A stretch of 60,602 bases of DNA from contig CAUDVX010000009.1 in assembly GCA_958452935.1 (NCBI GenBank), forward strand, positions 1-60,602, in the 5' to 3' direction. This DNA is from an uncultured Collinsella sp. GTDB lineage: Bacteria; Actinomycetota; Coriobacteriia; Coriobacteriales; Coriobacteriaceae. The stretch's first letter is position 1. Every line of letters starts with the position of its first letter. Below, piece after piece: positions 1 through 7,313 of this stretch. Both the position numbers and the translations under genes were made by a program. The notes below the pieces were generated by a model that saw nothing but the letters and a program-made list of their open reading frames with translations, was not told where the DNA came from and made no database searches.

Positions 1-84
1 CCGCAGGAAGCTTGGATACGCCTAGGCGCGGTCCAAGAAATCGTCCGCACCCCCGATTACAGCTTTTGCGGCTAATCCAGGAAC

Positions 85-101
85 TATTTCACCGCAACTT
101 A
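85..101. repeat. Half copy of the AGTTGCGGTGAAATA palindrome family
   Basis: The 17 bases read TATTTCACCGCAACTTA and match the right arm of the inverted repeat at 17135-17205. No left arm is visible, so this is either a solo arm or a copy cut by the window edge. Confidence 0.6.
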
Positions 102-132
102 GGTGGGGATGTGGGGTCCCCGGCATATATAT

Positions 133-169
133 GAAAACGGCCCTGGCACCAAATGGAGCCAAAGCCGTT
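133..169 (-). terminator. Terminator of the tRNA operon
   Basis: On the minus strand, arms AACGGC/GCCGTT enclose a second stem (TGGCTCC/GGTGCCA) and are followed by TTTTC. It lies just after tRNA-Gly. Bases 1-132 hold no gene that I can see, only half of an intergenic repeat at 85-101. Confidence 0.7.
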
Positions 170-184
170 AAAACTATCCTATGG

Positions 185-255
185 AGCGGGCGACGGGAAT
201 CGAACCCGCGTCATCAGCTTGGAAGGCTGGGGTTCTACCATTGAACTACGCCCGC
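185..255 (-). tRNA. tRNA-Gly (anticodon TCC)
   Basis: The minus strand folds as a 71-nt cloverleaf. The acceptor stem GCGGGCG/CGCCCGC closes with a U discriminator, the T arm carries GGTTCGATTCC, and the anticodon loop CTTCCAA gives anticodon UCC. It is the second gene of a two-tRNA transcript and lies 9 bases after tRNA-Pro. The 3' CCA is not encoded. Confidence 0.95.
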
Positions 256-264
256 AAGATATGG

Positions 265-338
265 TCGGGACGACAGGATTTGAACCTGCGACATCCTGCT
301 CCCAAAGCAGGCGCGCCACCAAACTGCGCCACGTCCCG
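265..338 (-). tRNA. tRNA-Pro (anticodon TGG)
   Basis: The minus strand gives a 74-nt cloverleaf with acceptor stem CGGGACG/CGTCCCG, discriminator A, T-loop GGTTCAAATCC and anticodon loop TTTGGGA (UGG). It is the first gene of the operon and sits about 50 bases after a strong promoter. Confidence 0.95.
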
Positions 339-389
339 AAGGTGTTGAGCAGCTAAGGCATAAACCTTGCGTGTCCCAAAGCGAAGGAA

Positions 390-418
390 ATTATAGGGGA
401 GACTTCCCGCCTGTGCAA
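390..418 (-). promoter_or_regulatory. Sigma-70-type promoter of the tRNA operon
   Basis: The minus strand shows TTGCAC (413-418), a 17-bp spacer and a perfect TATAAT (390-395). Transcription should begin near 383, a short distance before tRNA-Pro. Confidence 0.8.
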
Positions 419-429
419 GCGACGATACC

Positions 430-1788
430 CTAGCTCCTCGAATGTGTGACAAACTGGCTATGAACCAGACCGATCACAAACGCCGCCACAGCAACCGGTG
501 CCCACGCAGCACCGATATCTGCCAGCGGCAACGCATCGAACGGCAGCCACGCACCAGTAAAGAACGCGTCGCGGACCGAGGTGATCACGCTCTGCACCGC
601 GACCACGCCGCCGACCCAAACCCAAACCTGCGGATGCGCGTCGCAAAAGCCGTGCATCAGGCCCATAAGCACCAGCACAATGGCAACGGGATACAGGGCA
701 TTGAGCATAGGCACCGAGAACATAAGGATCACGTCGAGGCCCACGTTGGAGAGCACGCACGAAAACGCCGCGAACACAAAGGCAAGCATCGCAAAGGGGC
801 GGCGCATGGCCTCCTCGGAAGCCTCCGCTCCCCCTTCGACCACATACGTCTCGCAGAAGTAACGCGAGCAGCAGCTGATAAGGCCAATACACACGTTCAT
901 GCAGGCGAGGAAAAAGATCGCAAAGACCACGACCGTGCCGACAAGGCCAAAGTGCATGGAGGCAGAGCGGGCAAGGATGGCGGCGCCATTGGTGGCATCG
1001 GGCACAACCGTGCCGAGCTGCATTCCGGCAAGCGCCAGGCCGCAGTAGATGATGGCCATGAGCACACCGGCGATCACACCGGAGCGTGAGATCTCGAAGG
1101 CCACGCGCTTATCGTCGGTAACACCCAACTCATGGATGGTCTCGGCGATGATGATGCCAAAGGCGAGCGACGCAAGCAGGTCCATGGTCTGGTAGCCGGT
1201 CAAAAAGCCCTGCACGGCAGCACCGGCATTGTAGGGAGCCTGCGGCGCGGCAGCGGGACCCAACGGCGAGACCACAGCAGCACCCACGACCAGCACGATG
1301 AGCGCAATGAGCGCGGGGCCCGTAATGCGACCGAGCACGCGCGTGATGACACCCGGGCGCAGCGTGAGCGCAAACGCGACCACGAAGAACCCGATGGCAA
1401 AGACCAGGCGAGCCGTGCCGAGCGAGACGCCCTCGGGCAGCAGCGGCACCAGCATCTCGAAGGCCGTGGAGCTCGTGCGCGGAATGGCCAGGCACGGGCC
1501 AATGGCCAGATACACCGCCGCGACAAAGAACTCACCGAACTTGGGGTGTACGCGGCCGGCAAGCTCGCGCGCCGTTCCGGCAAGCGCCACGGCGATAAAA
1601 CCCATGACGGGCAGGCCGATGGCGGCGATGAGAAAGCCAAGCATGGCGACCGGCGTGGCAGAACCTGCCTGCAGCGCCAGCAGTGGCGGAATAATGAGGT
1701 TGCCGGCGCCAAAGAGCATCGAGAACAGGGCAATGCCGACGGTGACGACATGGTCGGAGCGCAGACCGCGCGGGGCGGATGAAGCCAT
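430..1788 (-). CDS. brnQ: Branched-chain amino acid:cation symporter (BrnQ/LIVCS family)
   Basis: This inner-membrane carrier of the LIVCS family takes up leucine, isoleucine and valine with a cation. The 452-residue product is the usual length and is hydrophobic throughout, with about 12 predicted helices. Near its N-terminus it has the family pattern around FSMLFGAGNLIIPP. I chose the ATG at 1788 because AAAGGTGG precedes it and because the longer frame, back to 2025, would run into the upstream gene. It lies after the terminator of the selenium cluster, so it is probably a separate transcript. The family call is firm; the ion and substrate preference are inferred. Confidence 0.9.
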   Translation of the reverse strand: MASSAPRGLRSDHVVTVGIALFSMLFGAGNLIIPPLLALQAGSATPVAMLGFLIAAIGLPVMGFIAVALAGTARELAGRVHPKFGEFFVAAVYLAIGPCLAIPRTSSTAFEMLVPLLPEGVSLGTARLVFAIGFFVVAFALTLRPGVITRVLGRITGPALIALIVLVVGAAVVSPLGPAAAPQAPYNAGAAVQGFLTGYQTMDLLASLAFGIIIAETIHELGVTDDKRVAFEISRSGVIAGVLMAIIYCGLALAGMQLGTVVPDATNGAAILARSASMHFGLVGTVVVFAIFFLACMNVCIGLISCCSRYFCETYVVEGGAEASEEAMRRPFAMLAFVFAAFSCVLSNVGLDVILMFSVPMLNALYPVAIVLVLMGLMHGFCDAHPQVWVWVGGVVAVQSVITSVRDAFFTGAWLPFDALPLADIGAAWAPVAVAAFVIGLVHSQFVTHSRS

Positions 1789-1811
1789 GGGTCCACCTTT
1801 CGGGTTGAAAC

Positions 1812-1842
1812 AAAAACGGGACGGGCAAAAACACCCGTCCCG
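1812..1842 (-). terminator. Terminator after the selenium cluster
   Basis: Perfect 9-bp arms CGGGACGGG/CCCGTCCCG are followed on the minus strand by TTTTTG. It closes the csd-like gene and separates it from brnQ. Confidence 0.85.
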
Positions 1843-1865
1843 CAAGTATAAACGGTCTAGCAGCT

Positions 1866-3005
1866 TTAGCAGGCTAAATCGCACAGAGCATCGATAGCCG
1901 TGTCGACTTCTTCGGTCGTGTTGAAATATCCAAACGAGAAGCGGACGACGCCCTGTCGCTCGGTCCCCAGCGCACGGTGCATGAGCGGGGCGCAATGGGC
2001 ACCGGGGCGCGTCGCAATCCCCCACCCTTGCATGAGCGCATCCGAGATCTCGGCCGAATCAATATCGCCCACGTTGAGTGAGACGATCGCCGAGCGCACG
2101 GGCTGGTCAAACGCACCGTAGAGCTTAATCCCCGGAATCTCGCGCACACCGGCAAGGAAGCGATCTGCGAGCGCACGCTCGTGGGCAGCAATCGCCTCGA
2201 CCCCACCCCGGGCCTCGATAAAGTCGAGACCAGCGGATAGGCCCGCGATGCCATGGCCGTTGAGCGTACCGGCCTCCAGGCGCGTGGGCCACTCCAGTGG
2301 CTGCAGCTCATCGAAGCTGTGTACACCGGTGCCGCCCATGGCCCAGGGCGCCACGTCGACGCCCTCCGCCACAGCCAAACCGCCGGTGCCCTGCGGACCC
2401 ATCAGTCCCTTGTGGCCGGTAAAGCACACCACGTCGAGCCCCATGGCCTGCATATCGATATGCTCCGTGCCGGCAGACTGCGAGGCATCGACAATCACAA
2501 GTGCGCCGGCCGCATGAGCCACAGCCGCCACACGTGCAACATCAACGGCGTTGCCGGTCACATTGGAGGCATGCGTTACCACCACGACACGCGTGCCCGG
2601 CGTGACCAGCTGCTCGAGCTCGTCGTAGTCGAGCACGCCGTTCGCGTCGCAGCCCGCACGCTCAACGGTCACGCCCCGCTCTGCCGTCAGGCGGTTGAGC
2701 GGGCGCAGCACGGAGTTGTGCTCGAGCACCGTCGTAACCACACGATCGCTGGGGCGCACCACGCCATTGATGACGGTGTTGAGCGCCGCCGTCGAGTTAG
2801 GCGTAAAGCATACATGGTCCGATCTCGGGCAACCCAAAAGGCGCGCGAGCTTGGCACGACAAGCGTGAATCGTACGAGCGGCATCGAGGGCACCCGACGT
2901 GGCGCCGCGTCCGGCATTGCCGAGCGAGCACATCGCCTGCGTCACGGCATCGATCACCGTTTGCGGCTTATGCATGGTCGTCGCCGCATTATCCAGGTAG
3001 ATCAT
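1866..3005 (-). CDS. Cysteine desulfurase-like PLP enzyme of the selenium cluster
   Basis: This is a class V aminotransferase-fold protein of the NifS/SelB-lyase type (379 aa). It should release sulfur or selenium from (seleno)cysteine as an enzyme persulfide or perselenide. Visible features are IYLDNAATT at the N-terminus, the Asp of IVDAS near 173, the PLP lysine in TGHKG (K199) and a mobile-loop cysteine at 338 (RPGAHCAP). ATG 3005 follows GGAGG and overlaps the DUF3343 stop codon by 4 bp, so the two are translationally coupled. In the family, this subgroup sits with YedF, DUF3343 and SelD. A role in supplying selenium is inferred from that setting; general cysteine desulfurase activity is the alternative. 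Confidence 0.85.
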   Translation of the reverse strand: MIYLDNAATTMHKPQTVIDAVTQAMCSLGNAGRGATSGALDAARTIHACRAKLARLLGCPRSDHVCFTPNSTAALNTVINGVVRPSDRVVTTVLEHNSVLRPLNRLTAERGVTVERAGCDANGVLDYDELEQLVTPGTRVVVVTHASNVTGNAVDVARVAAVAHAAGALVIVDASQSAGTEHIDMQAMGLDVVCFTGHKGLMGPQGTGGLAVAEGVDVAPWAMGGTGVHSFDELQPLEWPTRLEAGTLNGHGIAGLSAGLDFIEARGGVEAIAAHERALADRFLAGVREIPGIKLYGAFDQPVRSAIVSLNVGDIDSAEISDALMQGWGIATRPGAHCAPLMHRALGTERQGVVRFSFGYFNTTEEVDTAIDALCDLAC

Positions 3006-3253
3006 CGCACGACCTCCCACATGTCGATCACCGTAAAACCCTCGGTGGGGACGCCCGCCGCGGCAAGCTCGCCGCGCAGCAGGTCCTCATCCGAAGGCAG
3101 CGCCTTCCACGCCAAGCCGCAGCCGGCAGCGACCTCCCCGGGCACGGGAATCGTGCGCCCGGGAAGTCCGCGCTCGATGCATAGGGTCTCGCACCCCATG
3201 GCGGCCGCCGTGGTGGGAAACGTGATGACAAGCGCCGGGCGCTTCTCCCTCAT
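3002..3253 (-). CDS. DUF3343 family protein (putative Se/S carrier)
   Basis: This small protein (83 aa) has the DUF3343 pattern: VITFPTTAAAMGCE near the start and a GCGLAW segment containing a conserved Cys in the middle. The family has been proposed as a sulfur or selenium carrier because it co-occurs with selenium genes; its biochemistry is not settled. The start is ATG 3253 and the stop overlaps the start of the PLP enzyme by 4 bp. It lies between yedF and the desulfurase-like gene, the arrangement seen in selenium-modification gene sets. Confidence 0.8.
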   Translation of the reverse strand: MREKRPALVITFPTTAAAMGCETLCIERGLPGRTIPVPGEVAAGCGLAWKALPSDEDLLRGELAAAGVPTEGFTVIDMWEVVR

Positions 3254-3272
3254 GGCAACTCCAACCAATACG

Positions 3273-3899
3273 CTACGGGCGCACGACGCGCACGGCCTGC
3301 TCCATCTTCTCCACAATCACGTACATGTTGGTGACCTCGCCCACAGCAAGCTGGTCTTTAATGCCATAGTGGTCGAGGCAGGTACCACAGGTAAGGATCT
3401 CGACACCCTGCTCGGCCAGACCCTTCAGGTCGTCGAGTACCGGTGAGCCCTCGACAGTGAGCTTGGCGCCGCCGTTGTAGAACAGCATGGTCGCGGGCAG
3501 CTCCTCCTGCTGCGTCACGGCGAAGATAAACGCCTTCATGAGCTTGTGGCCCAGCTCGTCGTCGCCACGGCCCATGCAATCGGTGTAGACAGAAATGACA
3601 AGTTTGCCCTTGCCGGCGCTGGCATCACAGAAGGCAGCGCCATCCTGCTCGGGATCAGCCACGGCAACGGCGCCAGAGGTCGCCACGGTCACGTGCCACT
3701 CGGCGTCAGAAACCTTCTCGACCGAGGCCGTACAGCCCTTCTCCTGCGCCATCTTGGAGATGTTCTTGACGGCGGTCTCGTTATCGACCGAGGTCACGAC
3801 GGTACCCTCGCCATCGAGCTGCTTCAGGGCTTTGAGCGTCTTGACGACGGGCAGCGGGCAGGCATCGCCCATGGCATTGACTTCAATCTTGGTAGACAT
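3273..3899 (-). CDS. yedF: Selenium metabolism protein YedF (TusA-like plus DsrE-like domains)
   Basis: The 208-aa product has two parts. Residues 1-75 are a TusA/SirA-like sulfur carrier domain with the CPLP motif (Cys14). The remainder resembles DsrE, with VYTDCMGRGD in the middle and LTCGTCLDHYG near the C-terminus. This fusion is the selenium-linked YedF type, thought to move selenide or persulfide between partners; the direct acceptor is unknown. It sits between selD (57 bp upstream) and DUF3343 (19 bp downstream) on the same strand, so co-transcription is likely. The start at 3899 follows GGAAAAAC-type purine-rich sequence. Confidence 0.88.
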   Translation of the reverse strand: MSTKIEVNAMGDACPLPVVKTLKALKQLDGEGTVVTSVDNETAVKNISKMAQEKGCTASVEKVSDAEWHVTVATSGAVAVADPEQDGAAFCDASAGKGKLVISVYTDCMGRGDDELGHKLMKAFIFAVTQQEELPATMLFYNGGAKLTVEGSPVLDDLKGLAEQGVEILTCGTCLDHYGIKDQLAVGEVTNMYVIVEKMEQAVRVVRP

Positions 3900-3956
3900 A
3901 GTTTTTCCTTTCGAATAAATCGTTTTAGAACGGCACGTAGCTCAATAAACATTTCG

Positions 3957-5006
3957 TTAACGGACAACGCGGACGGCAGGACCGCCCGGCACCGCCTCGC
4001 ACACGCGACCGATAACGGCGGCGATGCGATCCTCGGCATGCAGACGGCGCGCAAGCTCATCCACATCGGCAGCAGGCGCCGCGATGAGCAAGCCGCCCGA
4101 GGTCTGCGGATCGTACAGCGCGTCGAGCATGCCCGGCTCCAGGTCCTCATCGGCAGCCACGCGCGAGCCAAAGAAGTCCTGGTTGCGGTAGGAGCCCGCG
4201 GGGATAATGCCCAGACGCGCCATGTCGAGCACCTGGTCAAAGAGCGGTACCGCTCCCGACGTAAGCTCGATCTGCACGCTCGAGCCCTCGGCCATCTCGC
4301 ACGCATGCCCGATCAGGCCAAAGCCCGTAACGTCGGTACAGCCATGAAGCTCGAGACCCTCGGCCAGACGAATCGGGGCCTCGTTGAGGGTGCACATCGA
4401 GTCGAACATCGGGCTGGCGACATCCTGCTCGATAAGCTCGCCCTTAATGGCCGTGGTGATGATGCCCGAGCCGATCGCCTTGGTCAGCAGCAGAGCATCG
4501 CCCACGCGCGCGCCGCTGTTGGCGAGCATACGGTCAAGCACGACAAAGCCGCTCACAGACAAGCCGTACTTGGGCTCGTCGTCGTTGATGGTGTGGCCGC
4601 CCGCGATGGTGCAGCCAGCCTCGACGCACTTGTCGGCGCCACCCGCCAAAATCTGCCCGGCAACCTCAACGCCCAGGCAACTGGGTATGCAGAGCAGGTT
4701 CATGGCATGGCTCGGCCGCCCGCCCATGGCATAGATGTCCGACAGCGAGTTGGCCGCGGCAATCTGGCCAAACAGGAACGGGTCGTCGACCATTGGCGGG
4801 AAGAAGTCGATAGACTGCACGAGGCCTAAGTTATCGCCAACGCGGAAGACGCTCGCATCGTCGGAGGTATCGAACCCCACGAGCAGGTTGTCGTTATGCA
4901 CATTGGGCAAGTCGCCCAGGACCTGGGCGAGGGCTCCGGGAGCCAACTTAGCGGCTCAACCACTCGCGGCAGTCATAGACGTGAGCTTAATCTGATCGTC
5001 AGCCAT
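3957..5006 (-). CDS. selD: Selenide, water dikinase (selenophosphate synthetase), itself a selenoprotein
   Basis: SelD makes selenophosphate from ATP and selenide, the selenium donor for selenocysteine and selenouridine. Read from ATG 5006 (preceded by GGAGGT), the first codons give MADDQIKLTSMTAASG, then an in-frame TGA at 4956-4958, then AAKLAPG. The TGA falls exactly at the catalytic Cys/Sec position (residue 17; the essential Lys is residue 20). A bSECIS-like hairpin follows at 4912-4930. An annotation that stops at TGA would start at an internal ATG (4946) and lose the active site. The full product is 349 aa, normal for the family, and the glycine-rich ATP-binding regions and C-terminal GGLL motif are present. 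It is the first gene of the selD-yedF-DUF3343-desulfurase run. Confidence 0.93.
4912..4930 (-). promoter_or_regulatory. Candidate bSECIS hairpin for selD UGA
   Basis: The minus strand has 8-bp perfect arms, TCGCCCAG and CTGGGCGA, around the loop GUC. The loop G lies 33 nt after the UGA, within the spacing known for bacterial SECIS elements (about 16-37 nt), and the apical GU is the feature that SelB recognises. A smaller hairpin (GGCTC/GAGCC) lies between it and the UGA. Confidence 0.75.
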
Positions 5007-5076
5007 CGATACCTCCTCTCTTCGGTCAATCATTTTCTCCCAGTATACGCATGAATGCGAGCCTGCGGCGGATGCA

Positions 5077-5841
5077 TTAATTGAGCGCCTGTGCGCGAAT
5101 CGCCGCGCCGATGGCACCGGCAAAGCGAGCCCGGGGCGAGGTGGTCACCGGCGACCCCAGTAGCTCGCCCAACCGTTCAACGACATAGGCGTTCTCGCAC
5201 AGGCCGCCGGTCAGATAGTACGGAGCGCCCGCCGCCTGCCCAGCCATGGTCGCCACGCGCGAGACCACGCTGTCGATTACGCCACGCGCAATGTTCTCGC
5301 GCGGCTCACCGCGACCGATCAGGCTGATGACCTCGCTTTCGGCAAACACCGTGCACATGCTGCTGATCTTGGTAGGCTCGCCGGAACGCGCCAGGTCGGC
5401 CATCTGCTGCTGGGAAATGCCCAGGCGGTCGGCCATGATCTCCAAAAAGCGCCCCGTGCCGGCGGCGCACTTGTCGTTCATGGCAAACTTGGCCACGCGG
5501 CCACCCTTAAGTTGGATGACCTTGGTGTCCTGGCCGCCCACGTCGATCACGGTGCCGTGGTCGCCAAACAGGCGCACGGCACCGGTGCCGTGGCAGGTGA
5601 TCTCGGTCACGACCTTGTGTGCATAGGGCACGGCGACACGGCCGTAGCCAGTCGCGACCACGCGAGCATCTTCGGTCGTCACGTCATAGCCGGCCGCTGC
5701 AAGTGCCCCGCGCAGCCGCTCGGAAGCATCGACCGAGGAGAACCCGGTTGGCTGCACGCACGTCCACGCCACCGAACCCTCCCCGTCGACCACAGCAGCC
5801 TTAGCCGCCGTAGACCCGATATCGATCCCGATCCCTATCAT
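5077..5841 (-). CDS. 2-hydroxyacyl-CoA dehydratase activase (HgdC/BadF-type ATPase)
   Basis: This ASKHA-fold ATPase (254 aa) uses ATP hydrolysis to push an electron onto its partner iron-sulfur protein. Visible features are the phosphate-binding motif GIDIGSTAAKAA at the N-terminus, VIDVGGQDTK near 100, and two conserved cysteines, C125 (NDKCAAGTG) and C163 (SSMCTVF), which in the family bridge one [4Fe-4S] cluster between two monomers. It lies immediately downstream of the two HgdB-like genes on the same strand, so they form a complete activator-component system. The start at 5841 gives MIGIGIDIGS. Family assignment is firm; the physiological substrate is not visible from sequence. Confidence 0.9.
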   Translation of the reverse strand: MIGIGIDIGSTAAKAAVVDGEGSVAWTCVQPTGFSSVDASERLRGALAAAGYDVTTEDARVVATGYGRVAVPYAHKVVTEITCHGTGAVRLFGDHGTVIDVGGQDTKVIQLKGGRVAKFAMNDKCAAGTGRFLEIMADRLGISQQQMADLARSGEPTKISSMCTVFAESEVISLIGRGEPRENIARGVIDSVVSRVATMAGQAAGAPYYLTGGLCENAYVVERLGELLGSPVTTSPRARFAGAIGAAIRAQALN

Positions 5842-5895
5842 GGCTCTCTCCCAATCTAAACATCAAAGGTAGCGGCGCGTTCAGGCGCCTTAGCT

Positions 5896-6000
5896 CTAGG
5901 TTTCTCAGGTGCCGGAGATTGCCCCGAAAGAGGAGCGCAGCGTACTTTGGGTACGCAAGCGACGGTTTGAGGGGCAAGATCCGGTGCCTGAGAAAGCTAG
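5896..6000. repeat. ERIC-like imperfect palindrome, copy A
   Basis: This 105-bp element has outer arms following CTAGnTTTCTCAGGnnCCGG, an inner small hairpin (CGTACTTTGGGTACG) and the core CGACGGTTTGAGGGGCAAGAT. It spans the last codon and stop of the 5997 gene. Related copies are at 7198-7298, 22642-22740 and, more degenerate, 25711-25800. Confidence 0.75.
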
Positions 6001-7160
6001 AGGGTTTCGATGAAGGCGGCGATGCGCGTCTCGATCTGGCCCATATCACCGTTGCTGTAATCGGTCTCGATCTTCATGTACGGAATGCCCGCACCCTCGA
6101 CGGCCTCCTGCATACGAGCGCTCTCAACGTTGAAGGTGTGGCATGCCTGCAGCACGTTTTCCACCACACCATCCACGTGGTACTTCTCGCACATGGCCAA
6201 GGTGTTGTCCATGCGGCCGTCGTTGGGCGTCATGACCGAGCAATTAATGTCCAAGTAGCGATCGGCAATGGCGCGTAGGATATCGGGAGCGTCGGGGTCG
6301 ATCATCATGGCGGCCGTACGCTCGCCCGAGCAATCGTCCATGCACACGACCACGCCGCCGTTGGACTCGATGGTGCGACCGATCTTGTTGATCACGCCGC
6401 CCACCGGGCAACCGGTAATCAGGATGCGCTTAGCATCTGCCGCAACCGGACGCTCGCCCGCGTCGTAGGCCTCTCGTAGCTTGACAACCTTTTGCTCCAG
6501 CTGCTGCGTATAAGCCTCGATATCAAAGCTGAACGTACCGGCAAACATAGTGCTCATCAGGTCGACGCCGCTCATGGCCGCCGGCTGGTTGGCCTGCAGT
6601 GCAAACATCTCGAGCTGGGCCGCACGCAAGCGGTTGCGACGACGGACGGCAGCGCGCAGGTCATCGTCGGTAATCGTGATGCCGTAGAAGCCCTCGAGCT
6701 CCTCCTTGAGCAGGCGGCACTCCTCGTACCAGCCTTCACGCTCGTAGGCACGATCGCGACCCTGCGGAAGATGCAGAATGTGCGTGCGCTTGAGCTCGTT
6801 GAGTAGCTCATACATCTTCTTCTTACCGTCGCAGGTGGTCTCGCCGATGATCATGTCGCTAAAGTACGTAAACGGGCACTTTTGCGAGTAGGCAAAACCG
6901 TAGGTCGACTTGATGAGCGGGCACAGGTTTGCCGGCAGCACCTTTTCGGCCTCGGGAATCACCTCATCGGACGTACCGCACAGAGCCACGCTCGCAGCCC
7001 CCGCGGCATCGATAATCTCGAGCGGCGTATAGCTGCACAAAAAGCCGACCAGGCGATTACCCGCCTGCTTATAATCCTTGACGCGAATAAACGCCGCCTT
7101 GCGCTGCTCGTTGAACTCCTCAAACGTGGACGGCAACGGCTGCTCAATATATTCCGACAT
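5997..7160 (-). CDS. 2-hydroxyacyl-CoA dehydratase family / double-cubane-type protein, second paralogue
   Basis: This HgdB/FldB-like protein (387 aa) binds iron-sulfur clusters through conserved cysteines. Those visible are in GFLCSYTP, LPANLCPLIKS, SQKCPFTY and GETTCDGKKKMYELL in the first third, and DDCSGERT and QACHTFN later. This length and arrangement resemble the YjiM or double-cubane-cluster proteins as well as true dehydratase subunits, and I cannot separate the two. ATG 7160 follows GGAG; a longer frame to 7244 has no ribosome site and would enter the palindrome upstream. Its paralogue lies upstream and the activase downstream. Confidence 0.85.
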   Translation of the reverse strand: MSEYIEQPLPSTFEEFNEQRKAAFIRVKDYKQAGNRLVGFLCSYTPLEIIDAAGAASVALCGTSDEVIPEAEKVLPANLCPLIKSTYGFAYSQKCPFTYFSDMIIGETTCDGKKKMYELLNELKRTHILHLPQGRDRAYEREGWYEECRLLKEELEGFYGITITDDDLRAAVRRRNRLRAAQLEMFALQANQPAAMSGVDLMSTMFAGTFSFDIEAYTQQLEQKVVKLREAYDAGERPVAADAKRILITGCPVGGVINKIGRTIESNGGVVVCMDDCSGERTAAMMIDPDAPDILRAIADRYLDINCSVMTPNDGRMDNTLAMCEKYHVDGVVENVLQACHTFNVESARMQEAVEGAGIPYMKIETDYSNGDMGQIETRIAAFIETL

Positions 7161-7197
7161 ATAACTCCTTAACAAACCTTTTAACCAACCAAGGAGA

Positions 7198-7298
7198 CGG
7201 CTTTCCCAGGTGCCCGTGGTTGCCGTGAAAGATGAGCGCCGCATACTTTGGTAGCAAGCGACGGTTTGAACGGCAAGATCGGGTACCTGGGGAAGCCG
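7198..7298. repeat. ERIC-like imperfect palindrome, copy B
   Basis: This 101-bp element between the two dehydratase-like genes has 19-bp outer arms with two mismatches (CGGCTTTCCCAGGTGCCCG and its partner) and the core CGACGGTTTGAACGGCAAGAT, shared with copy A. Confidence 0.75.
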
Positions 7299-7313
7299 CC
7301 GGGACGGATAGCT

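Noticed and set aside
2253..3446. 397-codon plus-strand ORF opposite the selenium cluster
   Set aside because: It mirrors well-supported genes on the minus strand and shows no protein family.
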